Positions 1 through 6,657 of a stretch of DNA of 7,518 nt are shown here, piece after piece (positions within the stretch are counted from its first letter, which is position 1; each line of letters opens with the position of its first letter). A program made the translations under genes and the position numbers. This DNA is from Candidatus Hydrogenedentota bacterium (GTDB lineage: Bacteria; Hydrogenedentota; Hydrogenedentia; Hydrogenedentales; SLHB01): positions 1 through 7,518 of the forward strand of contig JAJDAB010000028.1 of assembly GCA_029262095.1 (NCBI GenBank), in the 5' to 3' direction. A model generated the notes under the pieces. That model was not told the DNA's origin. It ran no database searches and saw only the letters and a program-made list of their open reading frames with translations.

Positions 1-1159
1 GCGTGTTCATGCAGTCCAGCAAATTATCGCGATGATGCAGCGTCGGCACACGTCCATAAGCCTGCGCCGCAATCGATCCGTTCGGTGCTATTGCTTGCCA
101 ACCGCCACCATGCCGGCCCACGTACATCATCTGTTCGCTGCCATAAATCTCGATGCGAGTAGAATTTACCGGCCAATTCGGAAACGTATCCGTATTACGG
201 ATCTCACCCGATGTCTTCAACATGTACTTCGGCCACTGCGTTTCCTCAAACGTCATCAGAAAGTCGCCGAAGTCATATGTGCACGAAGCCGTGTCCGGCG
301 TTTCGCTATCGTCATCAAAGACATAATTCCCGCCATAACCCGCCGCTGATTTCGGCACATCAATGTCGAGCAAGAATCGCGCAAGGTCCAACTGATGTAC
401 ACCATCGCCGCCGATGTCCCCGCAAGAATACGCCCAGTATTTCAACCAACCACCATGAAAATGACCCCGGTTAAACGGACGCAACGGAGCCGGTCCAAGG
501 TACATGTCGTAATCGACACCTGGCGGAGTCGGTGAATCTTCCGGCTCGGTATACGGGTTGCCGCCCTTGAGATTGTAAACCTTCACAAGGCCAACCTTCC
601 CCAGCGCGCCGCTGCGGATATACTCGCGCGCCTCAAAATTCTCAGGCGCGCTCCGATTCTGCGTACCGACCTGCACAACGCGCTCATATTTCCGAGCCGC
701 TTCCACCATCTTCCGGCCTTCCCAGACCGTCATCGAAGGTGGCTTCTCCACATAAACGTCTTTACCCGCCTGACACGCCCAAATCGTACCAAGCGCATGC
801 CAATTGTCCGGCGTCGCAATGATGACGCCGTCAACCTCCTTGTCATCGAGGATTCGGCGCATGTCATTCACACGTTTCGGCGCCGTACCCTGAATTGCCT
901 TGATCTGATCCGGCATGCTCCCGCCACGACCTTCATCGAGATCACAAACATACGCAACCTCGACATTCTCATGACGCGCAAACTCGCGCGCAAGGTCAGA
1001 GCCGCGACCACCGAGGCCGATGGCCCCCATCACAACCCGATTGCTCGCCGCCGACGCACGCGTACGCGCCGGCCCCGCGACAACCGCCGCACCAGCGGCA
1101 ATCGTCAACATGCTCTTCGTGCTACGTCCAAGAAAATTTCGACGGCTTAGCTTGCTCAT
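1..1159 (-). CDS. Gfo/Idh/MocA family oxidoreductase with Tat signal (3' end beyond window)
   Basis: This is an open frame of 386 codons read from the ATG at 1159 to the window edge; the C-terminus is cut off. The N-terminus has a twin-arginine motif, S5-R-R-N-F-L-G11, then a hydrophobic Ala/Gly-rich stretch (about 17-30) and an Ala-Ser-Ala-like cleavage region, so export of a folded protein by the Tat route is likely. A Rossmann dinucleotide-binding motif follows (G48-L-G-G-R-G53), then the family's E138-K-P140 motif in 'YVEKP'. The segment 'CGDIGGDGVHQLD' supplies the H255/D258 pair seen in the substrate side of the fold. Such enzymes use NAD(P) to oxidise or reduce sugars, inositols and related compounds; the substrate cannot be read from sequence. 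The last visible residues ('RDNLLDCMNT') match the region near the family's C-terminus, so I infer several dozen residues are missing. The start is supported by an AGGAG nine bases upstream. Family assignment is confident, substrate unknown. Confidence 0.93.
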   Translation of the reverse strand, partial: MSKLSRRNFLGRSTKSMLTIAAGAAVVAGPARTRASAASNRVVMGAIGLGGRGSDLAREFARHENVEVAYVCDLDEGRGGSMPDQIKAIQGTAPKRVNDMRRILDDKEVDGVIIATPDNWHALGTIWACQAGKDVYVEKPPSMTVWEGRKMVEAARKYERVVQVGTQNRSAPENFEAREYIRSGALGKVGLVKVYNLKGGNPYTEPEDSPTPPGVDYDMYLGPAPLRPFNRGHFHGGWLKYWAYSCGDIGGDGVHQLDLARFLLDIDVPKSAAGYGGNYVFDDDSETPDTASCTYDFGDFLMTFEETQWPKYMLKTSGEIRNTDTFPNWPVNSTRIEIYGSEQMMYVGRHGGGWQAIAPNGSIAAQAYGRVPTLHHRDNLLDCMNT

Positions 1160-1168
1160 GGGAATTCG

Positions 1169-1173
1169 CTCCT
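1169..1173 (-). promoter_or_regulatory. Ribosome-binding site of the oxidoreductase
   Basis: On the minus strand AGGAG lies 9 bases before the ATG at 1159. This is the clearest Shine-Dalgarno sequence in the window. It fixes the start so that the twin-arginine signal is included. It lies within the 39-bp gap after the preceding gene. Confidence 0.75.
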
Positions 1174-1198
1174 GCATCAAGAACCTTACATTACACTA

Positions 1199-1969
1199 TC
1201 AGTTTGAATCCTTGTATTCAGCACGAAATGCGCGTTTCGCTCTTTGGTCTTCCAGAGTACGTTTGAAGTACGGCAAGTACCGCGTGATTAGCATGATTTC
1301 GAATCCAACGCCAGGAGGGACAATGGCCCACGCAACGTAGGTTAGTTTGCCGTCACGTCGTTCCTCATCGTCCGTGAGAATACTAAGCCCATCGGGGTCC
1401 ACGATCCACGCGATCACTAATCCTAACAGGCCAAGCACGAGAAGCAATCGACCAAATTGATAGATTGCAAACAGAGATCGTGGGAATGGTTCAGAATACC
1501 ATTGCTCGTGCCGCCCAACAGTCGTGCCAAGCAAACCGTCTTCGCCAGAATATTCCAATACTTCCTGTCGCTGCTTATCCGTCAAGAGTCTCCACAACAG
1601 GTCAGCCTGAATCATTGTTCCGTCACGAAATCCTAGCGTGCCGAGGAGCGGCGAGACGAAGACGAGGTCCTCCCATTTGCCGTATCTGTCAGTCACTGTA
1701 GGGGTAATAAATCGAATTCCAACCGGCGAAATCTGATACTGCTGTCCGGCGAAGTATGATTGTTTGCACGCCCAAACGAAGAAGACTGAGAGAACTGCTC
1801 CTCCGATTCCATACACCAACGTTTCAGTTGGGCCAAAGCCCAGAAAGGAGGATTGCGTTCGAAAGAGCGCGAGCGATAGAAAGAGCATTGCCATGCTCAG
1901 CAGACAGAGCACAAGAGTGAATACAGCAAGGTATATCCGCGCCCGCCGCGAGTTCTTCACTTCGATCAT
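1199..1969 (-). CDS. Hypothetical four-helix membrane protein with possible PH-like middle region
   Basis: A complete 256-residue frame that I do not recognise by name. It has two hydrophobic helices near the N-terminus (about 12-36 and 50-68), a soluble segment (about 78-165), and two more helices (about 173-190 and 209-230), ending in a basic, charged tail. The segment 78-140 reads as short beta strands followed by an amphipathic helix: 'QISPVGIRF', 'WEDLVFVSP', 'FRDGTMIQ', then 'LLTDKQRQEVLEYL'-like text (actual end LEYS). That order resembles bacterial PH-like or YcxB-type membrane proteins, in which a PH-like fold follows paired helices. This is inference from pattern only. The first in-frame ATG after a stop is at 1969 (an ATG 12 bases upstream runs straight into TAG); no strong ribosome-binding site precedes it. 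It lies 83 bp after the GH2-like gene and 39 bp before the oxidoreductase, on the same strand, so co-transcription is possible. Confidence 0.75.
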   Translation of the reverse strand: MIEVKNSRRARIYLAVFTLVLCLLSMAMLFLSLALFRTQSSFLGFGPTETLVYGIGGAVLSVFFVWACKQSYFAGQQYQISPVGIRFITPTVTDRYGKWEDLVFVSPLLGTLGFRDGTMIQADLLWRLLTDKQRQEVLEYSGEDGLLGTTVGRHEQWYSEPFPRSLFAIYQFGRLLLVLGLLGLVIAWIVDPDGLSILTDDEERRDGKLTYVAWAIVPPGVGFEIMLITRYLPYFKRTLEDQRAKRAFRAEYKDSN

Positions 1970-2052
1970 GGTCTAATCCATAACGTTAGAATCAATCGTT
2001 CGGTTGACGTATGACGACAATTACAAGTCGACACCCAACGACTTACAATAAC

Positions 2053-4539
2053 TCATGAAATGTCGAACCGGAAAGCCCAATCCCTGTGGTCCGCGGATGC
2101 TTCTACGACCACAATATTGACGCCCTCGCGTGTCGTAACATCGATAGTCAACACGCGACCTTCTACTTCCGCGGTGCTTCCGATCAAGCGCCCGTTAAAC
2201 CAGAGGCGCGCGGCCACCCGCGATTCGACCGTGACGATCTTAGATTCGCGAACGGTGCTCCGGAACGTATGCGAAGCGTAGCCGACGAGTCCGTGATTGC
2301 CCAGCTCTCGAGCGGTTTCCGATTGACAAACTTCTGCCAGGTCTACGTCGCAATTATCCACGTAAGTCGCCCACCAATCGCGCCAGTGCACGCTGCCATA
2401 GGCGCCATCATAGTGCGCGTCAAATTCATCGATGTGCGTCGGAGGCGTTGGGAGCTTTCCGCTAACACGCAATGGACCAAGCACTCGCCAGTGAATGAGC
2501 GACGCGGCCCGTTTCCGCCAGAAATCGATCGCCTTTTGAAAGGGCGGAGGTTTAGCACCCGTCACCAAGCGACGCGCGCCATAGTCGACCAGGTTTCGCA
2601 GTAGATTCTCCGCGGCGGGATCCGAATTCGCGTGCCGGATCGGATCGTAGTTCACGAACACAAGCTTGCCATCGCCAAAACTACGGACAATGATGTCGTT
2701 CAGCTTAATCTCGTCAATAGCTTCGGCGGGTGAACAACTCGGATCGAACGTACACGGTGTTCCCGTGGTCACGTTTTCATCGGTTTCACCGGTAAGAAGC
2801 ACGTTACGGCGAATCAACTGATAACTTGTGCCCATCACATCGTCCGTCCGCACCCCTTCCAAGATGGGATGGCGTGCCGTTTGGTACGTGGCAGCGCCAT
2901 GGCCAAGCGTCGGGCGGATCGTTTCAACGATCGGAATGCCCTCAAAACATTGCGACAATGCATCCCAGTCCGTCGGCGGGGCTAAGACGATCGCCGCGGC
3001 ACCGCTCTGCACAAGCGCCAAAATTTGGCAGACCGCATCAGACGGATATGCCCAGATCGTGTTACCCAACGGCGGTATTACATACACCTTTGCATCAATT
3101 TCGCCGACTATTTTCGAGAGCGAACGGACACTAGTATTCGAAGCGTGACCAACGATATGTACACGCGTCTTTGAAAACTCGAATCTGGGCAGCACATGAA
3201 ACGGGACACTTTCCTCGCCCACTACTCGATGGCCGTTGATCACACGCACCACGAATCGATGCAAGCCCGGCTTACTCGACGCCCCAACGGCCCCCTGCCA
3301 AATCGTCTTCCGCGTTTTCGGCACAGGCATGCCACGCTTCTTCTTCCACAACACCTGCCCCGTCGGTCCTACGACCTGGAGCGAAAGGTCAACTCGCCCG
3401 GTCATCCCGGAATCGTTCGCCAACGTCACGCGCGCATCCGTCTCGCCTCCTGGCCACAAATTCCGCTGACTTAATTCCGCGATGGGGCGAACCGGTTGAT
3501 GAACACTACCCGCGATCACCGCCCGCGAGACCGGGGCGGCTGCAGGATCACCATCAACCCAATAACCGGCAACCCGCACATTACTTCGAAGAGCCCGAAC
3601 AATTTCGCAGATCGCGTCGTCGATAAGATCAGGATGCCCATCCGTACCATCGGTCACGATTGGACAGACTAGGTCCGCACTGACCAACACACTATCGCCT
3701 CCAAACCCCAACCCTGCCTGGATGAGTTCATTGCACATCGGCGCGCTAACCGCAACGCGAGCGAGTTGCGCCAATTCACCAATCGACTTGTTCGGATTTG
3801 CCGTGAGACTCAGCAACGGAAAACCGTCAGTATCAACGACATCGCAAACGATCAGACGCGTCGCGTCGATTGCGCGAACGGACGCGATATGCCGCTGAAC
3901 GATTTCCATACGGTCGGTGGATGCCATCGATTTGGTCTGAAATCGAATGTGCCACGCCACGATTGACGCATGATTGATATGGGCTTGAACGAACGCTGCG
4001 CCGTCCTTCGAAACGACTTCGGAAAGAGGTACGTCATGCTCCAGAGTAGGGAAAATCAGCACCCCGCCCGCATCGGCAGCGTTGAGGACATCGGTGCCCA
4101 ACGCCTTTTGCGGAACTCGAACAGCGTTGTAACCAAGAGCGGCAAGTTGTTCTAACGTCGCGGAATCGACGGCGTTCATCCCGCGTATCGAAGCGCCACG
4201 AATCGCAACCGGCCGCTGATTAATTCGGAAACGATTCTCCGCGACGGTAAACTCACGAAGCCCAATCGGGACGTCGAACGATTCCGTTTCTACATCGCTA
4301 CGCGCGACCTCTAGCATAGCGCGGTAAAGGTATGGATCAGCCGGGGACCAGGCGCGCGCTTCGTCGAAGGTCACCGTGAACGTGTTTCCATCGGCAGCAA
4401 TTTGGTGAGCATCGGAGTCGATGCGAAGTGAGACGGTAGCGCCCTCGGGCGGCTCACACGCGATAACCGCTTGCTTGCGCCGGGGGTCGGGCAGCACGTG
4501 CACGCTGCATGCGGATTGCGTATTCAACTTGGTATCCAA
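2053..4539 (-). CDS. GH2-like glycosidase homologue, probably catalytically inactive, with GATase-like and jelly-roll C-terminal domains
   Basis: An 828-residue frame. Visible order: Ig-like GH2 domain (about 11-95, with 'WSPADPYLY' at 64-72); the GH2 hinge 'INQRPVAIRGASIRG' (106-120); a TIM-barrel region (about 125-340) with 'LAALGYNAVRVP' and 'NHASIVAW'; a second Ig-like region (about 350-450); a GATase/ThuA-like domain (about 456-658) with 'RHPILEGV' and 'PAAENLLRNLVDYGAR'; and a C-terminal jelly roll (about 680-828) with 'WRVLGP', 'LWFNGRLIG' and 'EGVNIVVVEA'. The usual W-S-L-G-N-E acid/base motif reads W196-H-I-R-F-Q201, and the nucleophile motif reads T-D297-G, so both catalytic glutamates appear lost. 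There is no N-terminal sugar-binding domain and no signal peptide, although relatives are usually secreted. The start is uncertain: TTG at 4539 has no clear ribosome-binding site, and GTG codons at residues 13 and 15 are alternatives. It follows the DUF456 gene by 25 bp. GH2 relationship is confident; activity is doubtful, and a binding or structural role or early gene decay are both possible. Confidence 0.85.
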   Translation of the reverse strand: MDTKLNTQSACSVHVLPDPRRKQAVIACEPPEGATVSLRIDSDAHQIAADGNTFTVTFDEARAWSPADPYLYRAMLEVARSDVETESFDVPIGLREFTVAENRFRINQRPVAIRGASIRGMNAVDSATLEQLAALGYNAVRVPQKALGTDVLNAADAGGVLIFPTLEHDVPLSEVVSKDGAAFVQAHINHASIVAWHIRFQTKSMASTDRMEIVQRHIASVRAIDATRLIVCDVVDTDGFPLLSLTANPNKSIGELAQLARVAVSAPMCNELIQAGLGFGGDSVLVSADLVCPIVTDGTDGHPDLIDDAICEIVRALRSNVRVAGYWVDGDPAAAPVSRAVIAGSVHQPVRPIAELSQRNLWPGGETDARVTLANDSGMTGRVDLSLQVVGPTGQVLWKKKRGMPVPKTRKTIWQGAVGASSKPGLHRFVVRVINGHRVVGEESVPFHVLPRFEFSKTRVHIVGHASNTSVRSLSKIVGEIDAKVYVIPPLGNTIWAYPSDAVCQILALVQSGAAAIVLAPPTDWDALSQCFEGIPIVETIRPTLGHGAATYQTARHPILEGVRTDDVMGTSYQLIRRNVLLTGETDENVTTGTPCTFDPSCSPAEAIDEIKLNDIIVRSFGDGKLVFVNYDPIRHANSDPAAENLLRNLVDYGARRLVTGAKPPPFQKAIDFWRKRAASLIHWRVLGPLRVSGKLPTPPTHIDEFDAHYDGAYGSVHWRDWWATYVDNCDVDLAEVCQSETARELGNHGLVGYASHTFRSTVRESKIVTVESRVAARLWFNGRLIGSTAEVEGRVLTIDVTTREGVNIVVVEASADHRDWAFRFDIS

Positions 4540-4564
4540 TTCAATCGGCGGATTGCGCCGGGAA

Positions 4565-5077
4565 TCAATACGTTACAGTAGCGACGACCAGCATTCCAAT
4601 TCCGCAGAACAATTTCACGAAAAGTCCAGCAACTTTACCGAGCGCAGCACCGAATCCAGTCCAAGCCGCTTCCTGAACCGATCGTTCACGCTGGATATAC
4701 TCGTAGAGCGTCGCCGCGCCAAACGCCCCAAGACATGCGCCAATCAGCGTCCCAACAATGGGAAAAATAGGCGTCCCCAACACCGCCCCGCCCAGACAAC
4801 CCACCACCGATGCCACAATCGAACCGCGCCCCCCGCCAAACTTGCTCGCCCCATATCCGGAAACCGCCGTCTCGAGCACTTCGCCCAATATCGCCAGTCC
4901 CACCATGATGAGCAACGCCAGCCAACCGAAATGCGTGAACCCCGTGAACAACCACAACCCGCCAATAGCTGCGAGGATGATCCAATTGCCGAACAGCCCA
5001 ACGACATCCAGCGCCAACCCAATAACGATCAGCAACCCAAACGTGGTCCATCCGAGTATGGCGAGTGCAATATCCAT
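4565..5077 (-). CDS. DUF456 family membrane protein
   Basis: A complete 170-residue protein, almost wholly hydrophobic. Likely membrane helices lie at about 5-28, 30-46, 50-70, 100-125 and 142-168. Between the third and fourth is a glycine-rich stretch, 'YGASKFGGGRGSIVAS' (75-90), followed by 'GCLGGAVLGTPIFPIVGTLI' (93-112) and 'GACLGAFGAATLYEYI' (113-128). The K-x-G-x-x-x-G-S/A pattern followed by repeated small-residue helices is what I associate with the DUF456 family, and the length fits that family. Its function is unknown; it should sit in the inner membrane. The ATG at 5077 is the first good start, with only a weak ribosome-binding site. It is preceded by a 157-bp intergenic region, so it may begin a new transcript that continues into the GH2-like gene 25 bp downstream. 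No functional link between these two products is evident. Confidence 0.85.
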   Translation of the reverse strand: MDIALAILGWTTFGLLIVIGLALDVVGLFGNWIILAAIGGLWLFTGFTHFGWLALLIMVGLAILGEVLETAVSGYGASKFGGGRGSIVASVVGCLGGAVLGTPIFPIVGTLIGACLGAFGAATLYEYIQRERSVQEAAWTGFGAALGKVAGLFVKLFCGIGMLVVATVTY

Positions 5078-5128
5078 AGATAAAATACGGTTTCAGTTAG
5101 AACATGTTCATACAGTGATGACCGAATT

Positions 5129-5173
5129 CGTACATTCCCCCTTCGAAGGGGGCAAGGGGGATGTTCGTGTACG
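5129..5173. repeat. Intergenic G/C-run inverted repeat, likely dispersed repeat element
   Basis: The core is a perfect 16-bp palindrome, CCCCCTTCGAAGGGGG at 5137-5152, followed by CAA and a second GGGGG at 5156-5160. An outer ACAT at 5132-5135 pairs with ATGT at 5161-5164, or alternatively CGTACA (5129-5134) pairs with TGTACG (5168-5173). Two mutually exclusive hairpins are therefore possible. Similar C-run/G-run palindromes with a second G-run occur as multicopy intergenic repeats in several bacterial groups (recalled from general knowledge, not searched). It lies between the hydrolase and the DUF456 gene. No T-run follows on either strand, so a classic intrinsic terminator is not supported, though the hairpin could still affect the transcript end. 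Confidence 0.6.
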
Positions 5174-5235
5174 GCATGTCATTTTTCGCCAATCCGATCA
5201 CGTCTACAATTCGATTCGATATCGACCGCGAACGT

Positions 5236-6642
5236 TTACTTCGATTTCTTGGCCTTTGGTTTCTTCGCCGCCGCCTTTTTCTTAGGACTGGCCTTAGTCT
5301 TGCTCTTCGCCTTCGCCGCCTTCTTCTTTGTCGAAGATTTTGGACTGGCTTTCGAGGCTGTTTTTCTTTTCGCGACTGACTTCGTCTTCGGTTTGGCCGC
5401 CGCCTTCTTCTTCGACGGCGTCTTTCCGGTCCGTTTCATGGTCGGCACATCAATCTCGATGGGTTCTCCGTTCGATTTCGCGGTCGTGGGTACGCTCACG
5501 TCTAAACCCAACGCATCCGCAGCTAGTTTCGCCGCCGATGCGACACGCGACGATCGTTTCGGTGCGGCGGGTTTCGTGCTGATTGGGTGTTCCTGCAGCC
5601 ATTCAACCACATGGACGAATACTTCAATATCCGCATTCGGCGAAAACGGGATATCGCAGTGGTTGTAATCGTTCGCACATCCTTCCTCCACGGACAACAC
5701 GACCATCGCCTTATCGTCAATCGGAAGGTTGTCCATGAAGTCTTCCGCATCCGGTAGTTTTACGAATGGGTCACTAGGCGCGAAGAACGCGAGCAGAGGC
5801 GTATCGCCTTCCCGTAATTTCGCCGGGACATCCAGTTCACCATTCCGCATGGACCAATCTCGCTTGATCGCCCACCGATTCATGTCCACCGCGACCCCGC
5901 CCGGCGGTACTTCGAGAAGATTGTAATAATCCCGTGCACCAAGGTCCGGGTGCATATTCGACCAATTGATCGGCAGGCCCGGCATCTGCGGTTTGAACCA
6001 CTCGGCCCAAGGCGCTGCACCACGAATCACAGCGGAAAGGAGTGGGGGACAAGTCTTGGCAAGCCACGCAATGGCCGCGCCGTCTTGTACATGCGTTCCT
6101 TTGAAACCAATGGGAGAACCAAACGTCGTCGCGGACGCGATATGTTCATTCCCAAGCGTCGCTTGATAGGCATAGAACAACATGCCGCCCATCGAGTGCC
6201 CGATCCAATGCAGTTGGTCATATCCCGTCTTCTCAAGAATGAACGACAGCGCCGCGGGCACATCTTTCGTGAGATAGTCATCGACATGCGTATTCCGCCG
6301 CGACATGCCCTTGGGCGGCGGCGTGTTCCGGTTCCCACGAAGATCAATGGTCCAACAATCGTAGCCAGCCTCCGTCAACGCGCTGACCAGCGATTTACCC
6401 GCAGGTAACTCATAGTTCAAATGATTCGTCGCGAGCGCATGACACAAGAAAACCGGTTCGCCTTCACCCAGTTTCGACTTGTGACGATAAAGCCGAATCG
6501 GCCATGTGTCCTCCGTAATAACGGAATGAACTTCGTCCGCAAGCATCGGCTCCGGATAGCGAACGGATAACCAAACAAAATACGCAAGTTTGAGCAGACC
6601 GACCCCAACAAGAACCGCCCCGATGATAAATAAGATTTCCAT
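5236..6642 (-). CDS. Membrane-anchored alpha/beta hydrolase with histone H1-like Lys/Ala-rich tail
   Basis: 468 residues from the ATG at 6642. A single hydrophobic helix (about 3-28) should anchor it in the membrane. The alpha/beta-hydrolase fold follows: the oxyanion-type segment 'CHALATNHLNYELP' around H68, 'DLRGNRNTP', the nucleophile elbow G-H-S150-M-G-G, the acid D291 in 'APSDPFVKL', and H328 in 'NDYNHCDIPF', giving a plausible Ser-Asp-His triad. The hydrolase part ends near 350. Residues 403-468 form a low-complexity tail with 28 lysines in 66 residues, mixed with Ala, Ser, Thr and Pro, and including SPK/SPKK motifs like those of histone H1-like proteins. The family includes lipases, esterases and PHA-synthase-like enzymes; the substrate is unknown. 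A TTG at 6648 is an in-frame alternative but lies only 2 bases from the AGGA, whereas the ATG at 6642 has ideal 7-base spacing. The gene starts 15 bp after the uvrC stop and is probably transcribed with it. The fold is secure; the tail's role is open. Confidence 0.9.
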   Translation of the reverse strand: MEILFIIGAVLVGVGLLKLAYFVWLSVRYPEPMLADEVHSVITEDTWPIRLYRHKSKLGEGEPVFLCHALATNHLNYELPAGKSLVSALTEAGYDCWTIDLRGNRNTPPPKGMSRRNTHVDDYLTKDVPAALSFILEKTGYDQLHWIGHSMGGMLFYAYQATLGNEHIASATTFGSPIGFKGTHVQDGAAIAWLAKTCPPLLSAVIRGAAPWAEWFKPQMPGLPINWSNMHPDLGARDYYNLLEVPPGGVAVDMNRWAIKRDWSMRNGELDVPAKLREGDTPLLAFFAPSDPFVKLPDAEDFMDNLPIDDKAMVVLSVEEGCANDYNHCDIPFSPNADIEVFVHVVEWLQEHPISTKPAAPKRSSRVASAAKLAADALGLDVSVPTTAKSNGEPIEIDVPTMKRTGKTPSKKKAAAKPKTKSVAKRKTASKASPKSSTKKKAAKAKSKTKASPKKKAAAKKPKAKKSK

Positions 6643-6649
6643 TAGCAAT

Positions 6650-6653
6650 TCCT
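6650..6653 (-). promoter_or_regulatory. Ribosome-binding site deciding the hydrolase start
   Basis: AGGA on the minus strand sits 7 bases before the ATG at 6642 and only 2 bases before the alternative TTG at 6648, so it favours the ATG. It lies in the 15-bp gap after the uvrC stop codon, which fits translation from a shared transcript. Confidence 0.65.
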
Positions 6654-6657
6654 AGAA

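Noticed and set aside
797..1340. Overlapping plus-strand frames opposite the oxidoreductase start
   Set aside because: The minus-strand frame carries clear Tat and Rossmann motifs. The plus-strand products are Arg-rich shadows.
2025..2044. AAGTCG ... CGACTT inverted repeat just after the GH2-like stop codon, as a terminator
   Set aside because: The stem is only 6 bp with an 8-base loop and no T-run follows on the minus strand, so it is too weak to call.
2086..2604. Plus-strand open frame of 172 codons
   Set aside because: It is antisense to the jelly-roll part of the GH2-like gene, with no domain, ribosome-binding site or plausible product.
4421..5083. Plus-strand open frame of 220 codons
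   Set aside because: It lies opposite the DUF456 gene and the start of the GH2-like gene. Its product is low-complexity Pro/Arg/Asn/Gln-rich text typical of an antisense shadow.
5100..5109. Palindrome GAACATGTTC upstream of the DUF456 gene as an operator
   Set aside because: It recalls LexA-type GAAC/GTTC half-sites, but the spacing is 2 bases instead of 4. A single 10-bp palindrome is weak evidence.
5216..5225. Palindrome TCGATATCGA just downstream of the hydrolase stop
   Set aside because: It is short, with no associated promoter or terminator signal; such a palindrome is likely by chance.
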